This document shows, piece by piece, positions 46,725-57,292 of a stretch of DNA of 64,000 bases (positions are counted from its first letter, which is position 1; each line of letters starts with the position of its first letter). This stretch comes from Mycolicibacterium monacense (GTDB lineage: Bacteria; Actinomycetota; Actinomycetes; Mycobacteriales; Mycobacteriaceae), in contig NZ_AP022617.1 in assembly GCF_010731575.1 (NCBI RefSeq), positions 3,224,001 through 3,288,000 on the forward strand. The letters are read 5' to 3'. The translations under genes were made by a program, and so were the position numbers. The notes beneath the pieces were generated by a model that did not search any database, was not told where the DNA came from, and was given only the letters and a program-made list of their open reading frames with translations.

Positions 46725-47948
46725 ATGACGACCAGCGAGCAGACGGCGAATGTCGATTCCGGTGCCCAGGACGCGAATTCGCAAGAGCTACCGGTGTTCC
46801 CGTTCAAACGGCAGTGCCCCTTCGCGCCCGCGGATGACTACGCCGACGGTGGCTCCATCCGCAAGGTGTCGTTCAAGAGCCTCGTGCCGGCTTGGCTGGT
46901 GACCGACTACAGCGACGTCAAGGCCGTGCTCGCCGACCGGCGCTCCAGCGTCCGGAACATCCCCGACCCATCCCGGGGCGACGAGGGCGGCGAGCCACTG
47001 CCCGGCTTCTTCGTCGCGATGGATCCGCCGGACCAGACCCGGCTGCGCAAGATGCTCTCCCGCGAATTCACCCCGCGCCGCATGGAAGCCATGCGGCCCG
47101 CGGTGGAGCGGATCACGAACAAGCTGATCGATCAGATTCTCGAGCAGGACGGGCCGGTCGACCTGGTCCAGGCCCTGGCGCTCCCGTTGCCGTCATTGGT
47201 GATCTGCGAATTGTTGGGCATCCCCTACGACCGGCACGACTGGTTCCAGGAAGAGACCGTGAAGTTCCTGCGCCTCGATACCTCACCGGAAGAGGCGGCC
47301 CAGACGGTCGCTTCGGTCATGGGGTATCTCGGAGAACTCACCGTCTCCAAGATGGATGATCCCGGCGACGATCTGATCAGCTTGCTGCTCAACCACGTTC
47401 GCAGCGGCGACCCGACCATCCCCGAAGTGGCCGGCATGGCCGCGTTCCTGCTGATGGCCGGGCACGAGACGACCGGCAACATGATCTCATTGGGCGTGTA
47501 CGCCCTCCTGGAGCATCCCGATCAACTCGAACTGCTGCGCCAGGACCCGTCCCGGGTGCCGGCTGCGGTGGAGGAACTGCTGCGCTTCCTCGACATCATC
47601 GGAAATCTGCCGCGCTACCTGACCGAAGACATCGAACTCGCGGGTCAGACCATCCCGGCCGGCGACATCGTCATGGTGGCCATGGACAAGGCCAACCGCG
47701 ACCCCAAACAATTCGAGGATCCGGACACGCTGAATATCCTGCGCACGGACGCCAAAGGCCACGTCGCCTTCGGGCACGGCATCCACGTGTGCCTCGGCGC
47801 GCCGCTCGCCCGGGTGGAACTGCAGTCGGTGATCAGCACGCTGTTCAGCCGGATTCCGACACTCAAGGTGGCAGTCCCCTCCGACGAGATCCAGGTGAAG
47901 ACCGAAGCCAAGATCTTCGGGCTGAAGTCGCTGCCCGTCACCTGGTAG
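46725..47948 (+). CDS. Cytochrome P450
   Basis: 407 residues with the AGGAGG ribosome site 8 bases upstream of ATG. Oxygen-binding I-helix MAGHETTGN near residue 245, K-helix ExxR (VEELLRFL, with the E and R) near 285, PRYLTED, and the haem loop FGHGIHVCLGAPLARVEL with the axial Cys at about 356. Soluble bacterial class. Resembles CYP105-like actinobacterial P450s, though the family is not certain. A reductase with its own 2Fe-2S domain follows 5 bases later and is the likely electron donor. Confidence 0.95.
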   Translation: MTTSEQTANVDSGAQDANSQELPVFPFKRQCPFAPADDYADGGSIRKVSFKSLVPAWLVTDYSDVKAVLADRRSSVRNIPDPSRGDEGGEPLPGFFVAMDPPDQTRLRKMLSREFTPRRMEAMRPAVERITNKLIDQILEQDGPVDLVQALALPLPSLVICELLGIPYDRHDWFQEETVKFLRLDTSPEEAAQTVASVMGYLGELTVSKMDDPGDDLISLLLNHVRSGDPTIPEVAGMAAFLLMAGHETTGNMISLGVYALLEHPDQLELLRQDPSRVPAAVEELLRFLDIIGNLPRYLTEDIELAGQTIPAGDIVMVAMDKANRDPKQFEDPDTLNILRTDAKGHVAFGHGIHVCLGAPLARVELQSVISTLFSRIPTLKVAVPSDEIQVKTEAKIFGLKSLPVTW

Positions 47949-47953
47949 ACCGC

Positions 47954-48955
47954 ATGACCAACGTTGACTGCCGGGAACAGGCAAGCACCGTGCGTCTGGT
48001 CATGCGGGAGTACGAGGCCGACGTCGTCGTCGCCGGCAAGGATGTCATCGCCGACGGCATCGCCGCACTGACCTTGAAAGAGGTTGGGGGCCATCCGCTC
48101 CCGGAGTGGACACCCGGATCACACATCGACCTCATCATGTCCTCCGGCCTGGTACGCCAGTACTCGCTGTGCGGTGACCCCGCCGACCGGGGCACCTGGC
48201 GCATCGCAGTGCTCCGCGAACCCGATGAGCGTTCCCGCGGCGGCTCGGTCTACGTGCACGACAGCCTTGAACATGGCGCCGAGATCCGTATTCGCGGTCC
48301 TCGCAACCATTTCCAGCTCGCGCCGTCACCGAATTACCTGTTCATCGCCGGCGGCATCGGTATCACGCCGATCCGGGCGATGCTGGCCGAGGCCGAGGCG
48401 GCGGGCGCGAACTGGAAGCTGTTCTACGGCGGCCGCAGCACCGAATCCATGGCCTTCCTCGACGAACTGGCCCCATACGGTGACCGGGTCGAGTTCTGGC
48501 CGCAGGATCAGCGTGGGCTGCTGGACCTGGAGTACATCCTGGGCGCCCCGCAGGCTGACACCTTGGTGTACTGCTGCGGCCCGCAGGGTCTGCTCACCGC
48601 AGTCGAAGAACGCTGCACGTCCTGGCCTGCCGGCGCGCTGCGGCTGGAACGCTTCAGCTCCAGCACTGTCGAGACCGAGTGGGTCAACACCCCGATCGAG
48701 GTCGAACTGGCCCAGCAGGGTGTGACGTTGACCGTGCCCGCGGACCAGAGCGTGCTCGAGGCGATCGTGGCGCACGGTGTCGACGTGATGTCCTCATGCC
48801 AGTCCGGCATGTGCGGAACCTGCGAAACACCGGTTCTCAGTGGTGTTCCCGAACATCGGGACGACGTCCTGACCTACGAGGAGCGAGAGCGCAACGACTG
48901 CATGATGATCTGCGTGTCGCGCAGCCGCGGCGACAAGCTCGTCCTCGACATCTGA
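47954..48955 (+). CDS. Phthalate dioxygenase reductase-type flavoprotein with C-terminal 2Fe-2S
   Basis: 333 residues from MTNVDCREQ; an ATG at 48002 (MREYEADVVV) is an alternative start as neither has a strong ribosome site. Flavin domain with RQYSLCGDP near residue 62 (FMN-type RxYSL), nucleotide domain YLFIAGGIGITPIRAML near 128 and VYCCGPQGLL near 208, then a plant-type ferredoxin domain: SCQSGMCGTCETP and a final Cys in NDCMMIC, the full CX4CX2C...C set. A single-polypeptide NAD(P)H-to-2Fe-2S chain, serving the P450 with no separate ferredoxin gene. Confidence 0.93.
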   Translation: MTNVDCREQASTVRLVMREYEADVVVAGKDVIADGIAALTLKEVGGHPLPEWTPGSHIDLIMSSGLVRQYSLCGDPADRGTWRIAVLREPDERSRGGSVYVHDSLEHGAEIRIRGPRNHFQLAPSPNYLFIAGGIGITPIRAMLAEAEAAGANWKLFYGGRSTESMAFLDELAPYGDRVEFWPQDQRGLLDLEYILGAPQADTLVYCCGPQGLLTAVEERCTSWPAGALRLERFSSSTVETEWVNTPIEVELAQQGVTLTVPADQSVLEAIVAHGVDVMSSCQSGMCGTCETPVLSGVPEHRDDVLTYEERERNDCMMICVSRSRGDKLVLDI

Positions 48956-48967
48956 TCTGTCCCCACC

Positions 48968-49004
48968 GACGCCGGCAGACCCCTCCCCCGGGGCTGTCGG
49001 CGTC
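48968..49004 (+). terminator. Terminator of P450-reductase operon
   Basis: Arms GACGCCGGCAG and CTGTCGGCGTC (10 of 11 paired) enclose a second short CCCC/GGGG stem; followed by GCCCTTTCTG. Lies 13 bases after the reductase stop. Confidence 0.7.
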
Positions 49005-49179
49005 GCCCTTTCTGCACCTCGCCAAGTTGCGCGTCTCACAGAATCAAGACTAACAAACGTGGCGTACTTAGCTGTATATTCCTTATCAAGCATTGACTCG
49101 AAGTGAAGTAGAGCCTCACAGGCGGGCATCACGCCGCGACCGTTTACCAGTCGCGTCCGGGCTCGGAAAGGGATCGCAG
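49005..49179 (+). promoter_or_regulatory. Promoter region of the LLM-BVMO-FadAB operon
   Basis: The AT-rich patch around 49040-49090 (TAGCTGTATATTCCTTATC) is the likely promoter zone. I could not fix -35 and -10 boxes or an operator. Confidence 0.4.
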
Positions 49180-50229
49180 ATGCGGATCGGAACCGTCCTG
49201 GACTTCGGGCGACCGATGTCCGACGTGGGCGACGAGATCGCCGCCTGGGAAGCGGCCGGGCTCTCCTCGGTCACTCTCGGGGAGGCGTATTCCTTCGACG
49301 CCCCAACCCAACTCGCGTACCTGGCGGCCAGGACGAAGTCCCTCGAGCTGGCGACGGGTGTACTTCCACTCGACACCCGCACGCCGACACTCATCGCGAC
49401 GACGGCAGCCGGACTGGACTATGTGTCGGCCGGCCGTGCCCGCCTGGGTCTGGGACCGTCGGGACCACAGGTCGTCGAGGGCTTCCACGGCATTCTGTTC
49501 GCGGACACGCTCGGAAAGACCCGGGAGACCATCGAGATCTGCCGGTCGGTCTGGCGCCGGGAGACGCTCGTCCACGAGGGTCGGCACTACCGGGTCCCGC
49601 TGGACCCCAGCCGAGGAACCGGGCTCGGCAAGCCGCTGAAACTCATCAACCACCCTGTACGCGAACGAATTCCGATCTCGATCGCATCACTCGGACCCCG
49701 GATGGTCGAACTCACCGCGGAACTGGCCGACGCGTGGGAACCGATCTTCTTCTACCCCGAGAAGCTCCAGGACGTCTGGGGGGAGGCGCTGGCCAGAGGC
49801 ACCGCCAAGCGCCAACCGGATCTCGGGCCGCTGGAGATCATCGCGCGTGCTCCTCTCGCGGTCACCGACGGCGATTCGTCGGCGTGGGTCGACGCCGCGA
49901 AGCCGCAGTTGGCCCTGTACGTCGGGGGCATGGGTTCGCGGGAGAAGAACTTCTACAACCAGCTCGTCGCGTCGTACGGATTCGCCGAGGAAGCCGCCGT
50001 CATCCAGGACCACTTCCTGGCCGGCCGCGCCAAAGAGGCCGCCGCGGCCGTCCCCGACGAACTCGTGCACGCGACCGCCCTCATCGGCGATGCCGACCAC
50101 ATCCGGCAGCGCCTCACCGTGCTGCACGAAGCCGGCGTGACGTTGGTCAATGTCACCCCCATGGCAACCGATCCCAACCAACGCCTCGACGCCGTGAAAA
50201 CTGTTGTCGCACTGAGCAAGGAAGTATGA
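49180..50229 (+). CDS. LLM-class F420-dependent oxidoreductase
   Basis: 349 residues from MRIGTVLDFGRP, GAAAGGG site upstream. Luciferase-like barrel with LATGVLPLDTRTPTLIATTAAGLDYVSAGR, LGLGPSGPQVVEGFHG, and ISIASLGPRMVELTAELADAW. Mycobacterial homologues use reduced F420. It is first in an operon with the Baeyer-Villiger enzyme (4-base overlap), FadA-like and FadB-like genes, so it likely reduces or oxidises an intermediate of that pathway. Confidence 0.9.
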   Translation: MRIGTVLDFGRPMSDVGDEIAAWEAAGLSSVTLGEAYSFDAPTQLAYLAARTKSLELATGVLPLDTRTPTLIATTAAGLDYVSAGRARLGLGPSGPQVVEGFHGILFADTLGKTRETIEICRSVWRRETLVHEGRHYRVPLDPSRGTGLGKPLKLINHPVRERIPISIASLGPRMVELTAELADAWEPIFFYPEKLQDVWGEALARGTAKRQPDLGPLEIIARAPLAVTDGDSSAWVDAAKPQLALYVGGMGSREKNFYNQLVASYGFAEEAAVIQDHFLAGRAKEAAAAVPDELVHATALIGDADHIRQRLTVLHEAGVTLVNVTPMATDPNQRLDAVKTVVALSKEV

Positions 50230-52149
50230 TGAGTCAACTCCTCGAACCCACCGCCACCATCGACGCGGACGAACTGCGGGACGCGTTGGCCACCGCCAAC
50301 GTGCCCTGTCTGATCGGCGTCCTCTACCAGCTGACCGGCGATCCGCGGTGGCTGGGCGAGCCCTACCGCATCGCCCCCACCGTCGCCTTCGAGGACCTGG
50401 ACGACGGCGGGCTCGCGCCCGACACGGTCGCCGAGATCCGCGATGCCGCATACGAAGCCGTCATGAACTGGACGGCAGGAACGCCGATCGCCCACCCCTC
50501 CCCCAGCGGTGAGCAACTGACCACGCTGATGTCGGCGGTGATGGGCGAGCCGGTCTCCGATCGGTACACCGCATTGGCGGCAGAACAGCTGGGACTCAAC
50601 CCGTTCGTCGCCGACGACGTCGCCGATCACTGTGCGCGAACCGGGTTCTCCGTCATCATCGTCGGTGCCGGCTTCTCCGGGCTGGCGGCCGCGGTCCACC
50701 TGAAGCGGGCGGGAATCCCGTTCCGGGTGCTCGAGCGCAACGACCATGTCGGCGGAACGTGGTACGAGGCCCGGTATCCCGGTGCCCGGGTGGACGTTCC
50801 GAACAACCTGTACTCCTACTCGTTCTTCCACCACGACTGGAGCGAGAACTTCGCGCAGCGCGACGAGATCACGCAGTACATCGACAACGTCGTCGCCCAC
50901 TTCGAGCTGGCCCCCCACATCGAGACCGAGACCAGCGTCGACAGCGCCGAATGGGACGCCGACGCCAATGAGTGGGTGGTGACGGCGACCTCGGCCAACG
51001 GCACCGAGACGCTGCGCGCCTCCGCGGTGATCACCGCGGCCGGGCTGCACAACACACCGAACATCCCGAACTTCCCCGGCCTCGACGAGTTCGGCGGTCA
51101 GGTGGTCCATTCGGCCCGCTGGACCCCCGACGCGGACTACCGGGGCAAGAAGGTCGCGGTCGTCGGCGCGGGCGCCAGCGCGATGCAGGTGGTCTGCAAG
51201 ATCGCCGAGGACGTCGAGCACATGGTCGTCGTCCAACCCGAACCGCACTGGATCACCCCCAACGAGCAGTACTTCCGCAAGCAACCGGCAAGCAGGCACT
51301 GGTTGTTCCGCCACGTCCCCTTCTACCGCGCGTGGTTCCGGTTCCGGCTCTACTGGATCTACACCGAGCGCAACTACCCCGCGCTCCGGGTCGACCCCAA
51401 GGCCGCCGAGAAGGGCAAGCTGGTCAGCTCGCTCAACGACGCGTACCGGCGGAATTTCATCGCCTACCTGCGCTCCCAGCTCGACGGTCGCGACGACCTC
51501 ATCGAGAAGTGCACACCCACCTATCCCCCGTTCGGCAAGCGCCTACTGATGGACAACGGCTGGTTCGCCACGCTTCGCCGCCCCAACGTGGAGCTGGTGG
51601 CCGAGGGCATCGACCATCTGACCGAGCGCGGCCTGGTGACGGCGTCCGGCGAGGCACACGAGGTCGACATGCTCATCCTGTGCACCGGATTCCAGCAGCA
51701 GCGGTACCTGTACCCGATGGAGTTGCGCGGGCGTGACGGTGTCGAGCTGCGCGACTCGTGGAGCGACGACAACGCCCGGGCCTACCTCGGGATGACCGCG
51801 CCCGGCTTCCCGAATCTGTTCTTCCTCTACGGCCCCAACACGAACCCGCCGGGCGGAAGCTGGTTGACGATCGCCGAGGCCCAGGTCCGCTACGTCGTGG
51901 ACATGCTGACCCGGATGGTCCGCGACGACGTCGCCGCCGTCGAATGCCGCCCAGAGCCGTTCGAGGAGTACAACACCGAACTCGACGAGACCAACAACGC
52001 CATGGTGTACGCGATGGACGGCGTGCAGAACTACTACCGCAACAGCAAGGGCCGCGTCGTCACCAACTCGCCGTGGGCCGTTCCCGACTACTTTGCCCGC
52101 ACGTCCCAACCGAATATGGCGGACTACACCATCACCCGAGGAAACACAG

Positions 52150-52157
<8 letters not shown>
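50226..52157 (+). CDS. Baeyer-Villiger monooxygenase, HAPMO-like (long form)
   Basis: 643 residues, ATGATG start overlapping the LLM stop. An N-terminal extension of about 140 residues precedes the first FAD motif [19 protein letters not shown], the layout of 4-hydroxyacetophenone monooxygenase. Then [25 protein letters not shown], the BVMO fingerprint [11 protein letters not shown] near residue 292, NADPH motif [12 protein letters not shown] near 310, and [12 protein letters not shown] near 535. It inserts an oxygen next to a ketone to give an ester. Expected partners in the window are esterases (32595, 58706). Confidence 0.94.
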
Positions 52158-53361
<1,204 letters not shown>

Positions 53362-53373
53362 GAGTACGTGAAA

Positions 53374-55524
53374 ATGAGCACAGAGAACACCATTGCGTGG
53401 GATGAGGATGCCGACGGCATCGTCACGCTGACACTCGACGACCCGACCGGTTCGGCCAACGTGATGAACGACCATTACCGCGAGTCGATGCACAACGCGG
53501 TGAATCGGCTGGAGGCCGAGAAGGATTCGGTCACGGGTGTGGTGCTGGCGAGTGCGAAGAAGACCTTCTTCGCCGGCGGCGACCTCAAGGGCCTGATCAA
53601 GCTCGGACCCGACGACGCGGCCGAGGCGTTCGATCTCGCCGAGTCCACCAAGGCCGATCTGCGCCGGCTGGAGACCCTCGGAATCCCGGTGGTCGCCGCG
53701 ATCAACGGTGCCGCCCTCGGAGGCGGGCTGGAGATCGCGCTGGCCACCCATCACCGCATCGCCGCCGATGTGCGCGGTGTGGTGATCGGCCTGCCCGAGG
53801 TCACCCTGGGCCTGCTGCCCGGCGGTGGCGGCGTCGCCCGCACCGTGCGCATGTTCGGTGTGCAGAAGGCCTTCGCCGAGATCCTGTCCACCGGAGCGCG
53901 GTTCAGCCCCCCCAAGGCCCTCGACATCGGTCTGGTGGATCAGCTCGTCCAGTCCGTCGACGAGCTCATCCCCGCCGCGAAGAAGTGGATCAAGGAGAAC
54001 CCCGAGGCCGGCGTGCAACCCTGGGATGCCAAGGGCTACAAGTTGCCCGGTGGCACCCCCGCCTCGCCGGGGCTGGCGGCCATCCTGCCGTCCTTCCCCG
54101 CGACGTTGAAGAAACAGCTCAAGGGCGCGCCGGTCCCCGCACCGCGGGCCATCCTGGACGCCGCCGTCGAGGGTGCGCAGGTCGACTTCGACACCGCATC
54201 GCGCATCGAGAGCCGCTACTTCGTGAAGCTGGTCACCGGCCAGACCGCGAAGAACATGATCCAGGCGTTCTTCCTCGATCAGCAGTCCATCAGCGGCGGC
54301 GCCTCCCGCCCGGAGGGCATCGGCACGACCCCGATCACCAAGATCGGCGTGCTGGGCGCGGGCATGATGGGCGCCGGTATCGCCTACGTGTCGGCCAAGG
54401 CCGGCTACGACGTCGTGCTCAAGGACGTCACGATCGAGGCTGCGCAGAAGGGCAAGGCCTACTCGGAGAAGATCGAGGCCAAGGCCGTCAGCCGCGGGCA
54501 GACCACCGAAGAGAAGTCCGCCGCGTTGCTTTCCAAGATCACCCCGACCGCCGACGCGGCCGACCTCGCCGGTGTCGACTTCGTCATCGAGGCGGTCTTC
54601 GAGGACCAGGAACTCAAGCACAAGGTGTTCGGCGAGATCGAGGACATCGTCGAGCCCAACGCCATCCTCGGCTCCAACACCTCCACGCTGCCGATCACCG
54701 GTCTGGCCGCCGGCGTGAAGCGTCAGGAGGACTTCATCGGCATCCACTTCTTCTCCCCCGTGGACAAGATGCCGCTGGTGGAGATCATCAAGGGCGAGAA
54801 GACCTCCGACGAGGCGCTGGCCCGCGTGTTCGACTACACGCAGGCGATCAAGAAGACCCCGATCGTGGTCAACGACAGCCGCGGCTTCTTCACGAGCCGC
54901 GTGATCCGGACCTTCGTCAACGAGGCCATGGCGATGCTGGGCGAAGGTATCGCCCCCACCACCATCGAGCAGGCCGGCGGCCAGGCGGGCTACCCGGCAC
55001 CTCCGCTGCAGCTTCTCGATGAGCTGAACCTGGAACTGCTGCAGAAGATCTCGATCGCCTCCGAGGCCGCGGCCAAGGATGAGGGAACCACCTACGTCGC
55101 GCACCCGGGTGAACTCGTGGTCGAGAAGATGATCGAACTCGGCCGGCCGTCGCGCCTGAAGGGTGCGGGCTTCTACTCCTACGTCGACGGCAAGCGCGCC
55201 GGGTTGTGGCCGGGCCTGAAGGAGACCTTCAACTCGGGCTCGACGGAGATCCCGCTGCAGGACGCCATCGACCGCCTGCTGTTCTCCGAGGCGCTGGAGA
55301 CCCAGAAGTGCTTCGACGAGGGCGTGCTGAAAACCAGCGCCGACGCCAACGTCGGATCCATCCTGGGCATCGGCTACCCGGCCTGGACCGGTGGTTCCGC
55401 GCAGTACATCGTGGGTTACGAGGGCCCTCACGGCATCGGCAAGGCCGCGTTCGTGGCCCGGGCCAAGGAACTGGCCGCCCGCTACGGCGACCGCTTCAAT
55501 CCACCCGCCTCGCTGGAAAGCTAG
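53374..55524 (+). CDS. fadB: FadB-like multifunctional enoyl-CoA hydratase / 3-hydroxyacyl-CoA dehydrogenase
   Basis: 716 residues from MSTENTIAWDEDADG; the ATG is 9 bases from AGGAG and is preferred to a GTG two codons earlier. Strong recall match to M. tuberculosis FadB (Rv0860) throughout. Hydratase half: oxyanion segments KTFFAGGDLKG and AAINGAALGGGLEIALATHHR, catalytic Glu in GLPEVTLGLLPGGGG. Dehydrogenase half: IGVLGAGMMGAGIAYVSA near 330, NTSTLPITG, HFFSPVDKMPLVEII with catalytic His, and C-terminal 3HCDH domain. Alpha subunit partner of the upstream FadA-like thiolase. Confidence 0.96.
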   Translation: MSTENTIAWDEDADGIVTLTLDDPTGSANVMNDHYRESMHNAVNRLEAEKDSVTGVVLASAKKTFFAGGDLKGLIKLGPDDAAEAFDLAESTKADLRRLETLGIPVVAAINGAALGGGLEIALATHHRIAADVRGVVIGLPEVTLGLLPGGGGVARTVRMFGVQKAFAEILSTGARFSPPKALDIGLVDQLVQSVDELIPAAKKWIKENPEAGVQPWDAKGYKLPGGTPASPGLAAILPSFPATLKKQLKGAPVPAPRAILDAAVEGAQVDFDTASRIESRYFVKLVTGQTAKNMIQAFFLDQQSISGGASRPEGIGTTPITKIGVLGAGMMGAGIAYVSAKAGYDVVLKDVTIEAAQKGKAYSEKIEAKAVSRGQTTEEKSAALLSKITPTADAADLAGVDFVIEAVFEDQELKHKVFGEIEDIVEPNAILGSNTSTLPITGLAAGVKRQEDFIGIHFFSPVDKMPLVEIIKGEKTSDEALARVFDYTQAIKKTPIVVNDSRGFFTSRVIRTFVNEAMAMLGEGIAPTTIEQAGGQAGYPAPPLQLLDELNLELLQKISIASEAAAKDEGTTYVAHPGELVVEKMIELGRPSRLKGAGFYSYVDGKRAGLWPGLKETFNSGSTEIPLQDAIDRLLFSEALETQKCFDEGVLKTSADANVGSILGIGYPAWTGGSAQYIVGYEGPHGIGKAAFVARAKELAARYGDRFNPPASLES

Positions 55525-55534
55525 CGGACACCGT

Positions 55535-55565
55535 CAAATGCCCCCGGCGATGCCGGGGGCATTTG
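55535..55565. terminator. Perfect stem-loop terminator, bidirectional
   Basis: A perfect 14-base stem (CAAATGCCCCCGGC and complement) with a 3-base loop, 10 bases after the fadB stop and 14 before the end of the convergent acyl-CoA ligase. The A/T outer bases give short T-runs in both directions. Confidence 0.9.
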
Positions 55566-55579
55566 CGTTGCTCGCGATC

Positions 55580-57127
55580 TCAGTTCACCGACCGCGACGC
55601 GTCCTTCCAATACCGCTGCCGCAGATCCACTTTCGACACCTTCGCCGCCGCGGTCAGCGGCAGCGAGTCGACGAAATCCACCGTCCGCGGCGCCTTGTAC
55701 CGCGCAATCAGGCTCCCGCAGTGGTCCCGCAGTTCCTGGGCGGTCGCCGTCATCCCCTCCTGCAGCACGACCACGGCGTGCACGCGTTCACCCCAGTCGG
55801 CGTCGGGAACCCCGATCACCGCGCAGGTCGCCACGCTGGCATGCTGCGCCAGGGCGTTCTCCACCTCGGCGGAGTACACGTTCTCCCCGCCGGTGACGAT
55901 CATGTCCTTGATCCGGTCGACGATGAACAGATACCCATTGTCGTCCAGGTAACCGCCGTCGCCGGTGTGCATCCAGCCGCCGCGCAGCGCCTGCGCGGTC
56001 TCCTCGGGCCGGTTCCAGTAGCCGAGCATCACGTGCGGTCCGCGCGCGGCGACTTCGCCTACGGTGCCGCGGGGGACCTCGTTGTCGTCCTCGTCGACGA
56101 TCTTCACCTCGGCGATCGGCACGGCACGGCCCGCCGATCTCAGCAGCGCCGGATCCAGGTGCTCTTCACCTGTCAGAACCGTTGTGGTCGGCGACAATTC
56201 CGTCATGCCGTAGGCCTGCAGCAGTTTGACCTGCGGCAGCAGTCGCATCGCCCGCTCCAGAACCGCCTGCGAGATCGGCGAGGCACCGTAGATCAGATGC
56301 TTGAGGCTGGACAGGTCATGCTGGGCCGCCGCCGGCGAATCGACGAACATCTGGATCATGGTCGGGGCCAGGAACATATCGGTAATCTGGTAGCGCTCGA
56401 CCGCGACGGCGACGGCGTCCGGGGTGAAGCCCGGCAGGATCACATGGGTGCCGCCGACCAGGTTGCGGGCCAACCATCCCGACCCGTCGGCCAGGTGGAA
56501 CATCGGGGCGCTGTGCAACAGCCGACCGCGCGGCTCCAGGAACTGTCCGGTCGACAGGGCACCCAGCGCGGCCGCCATCAGGTTGGCGTGACTGAGCATG
56601 ACCCCCTTGGGCGTACCGGTCGTGCCGCCGGTGTAGTAGATCGCCGCCAGCGCATCACCACCGCGACGGGCATCCTCGATCGGGTCGTGCGCGGTGATGA
56701 TGTCCTCGAAGTCCAGCACGCCCTCGGGCCGTGCCCGATCTCCGACATGGATGTAGGCCTGCACCGTCGGCGCAAGTTCCCGCAGCTCCTCGACCATGTC
56801 GAGGAACACATCGTCGACCACCAGCACCAGCGCGCCCGCGTCCTCCAGGGAGAACGCGATCTCGTGGACGCTCCAGCGGGTGTTGACCGGTACCGCGACC
56901 CCATCCGCCCACGGCACCGCGAAAAGGAAGTCGTGGTAGGCGTCGCAGTTCTGCGCCAGCAGCGCCACCCGGTCACCGCTGCGCACGCCGAGGCCTTGGA
57001 ACGCGCTGGCCAACCGCGCCGCCCGGTCCGCAGTCTGGGCCCACGTACGAACACGTTCACCGAACACCGTGGCCGGAAGGTCCGGGGTCTGCTGCACCGC
57101 CCGGTGCAATGCCTGCGTCAGGTACAT
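55580..57127 (-). CDS. Acyl-CoA ligase (FadD-type, class I adenylate-forming)
   Basis: 515 residues. AMP-binding motifs in order: YYTGGTTGTPKGVMLSHANL near residue 165, QAYGMTELSPTTT near 303, GWMHTGDGGYLDDNGYLFIVDRIKDMI near 385, GGENVYSAEVE, and the C-terminal catalytic Lys in TAAAKVSK near 500. Converts a carboxylic acid, ATP and CoA to acyl-CoA. Medium-length FadD; the preferred chain cannot be told. Divergent from the HsaA-like gene with a 165-base gap. Confidence 0.94.
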   Translation of the reverse strand: MYLTQALHRAVQQTPDLPATVFGERVRTWAQTADRAARLASAFQGLGVRSGDRVALLAQNCDAYHDFLFAVPWADGVAVPVNTRWSVHEIAFSLEDAGALVLVVDDVFLDMVEELRELAPTVQAYIHVGDRARPEGVLDFEDIITAHDPIEDARRGGDALAAIYYTGGTTGTPKGVMLSHANLMAAALGALSTGQFLEPRGRLLHSAPMFHLADGSGWLARNLVGGTHVILPGFTPDAVAVAVERYQITDMFLAPTMIQMFVDSPAAAQHDLSSLKHLIYGASPISQAVLERAMRLLPQVKLLQAYGMTELSPTTTVLTGEEHLDPALLRSAGRAVPIAEVKIVDEDDNEVPRGTVGEVAARGPHVMLGYWNRPEETAQALRGGWMHTGDGGYLDDNGYLFIVDRIKDMIVTGGENVYSAEVENALAQHASVATCAVIGVPDADWGERVHAVVVLQEGMTATAQELRDHCGSLIARYKAPRTVDFVDSLPLTAAAKVSKVDLRQRYWKDASRSVN

Positions 57128-57189
57128 GGTTAGTACTCATTTCAGTCACTGTGTGAAGCACGTAGGCTTCTGGCCTGCAAACTAGACAC

Positions 57190-57217
57190 TTGACATTAGC
57201 ATTAATTTCGTTACCTT
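57190..57217 (+). promoter_or_regulatory. Sigma-A-like promoter candidate for the HsaA-like gene
   Basis: TTGACA (57190-57195) and TACCTT (57212-57217), spacer 16 bases, in the AT-rich divergent gap 57128-57292. A perfect -35 with a weak -10. Divergent FadD would use its own elements on the other strand, not located. Confidence 0.5.
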
Positions 57218-57292
57218 AGTCACAACGGTAGTTGGTGGCCGCTTCCCCAAGCGACAGGCATTCCCTCCGCAAATCTGCAGAAAGGCATCTAA

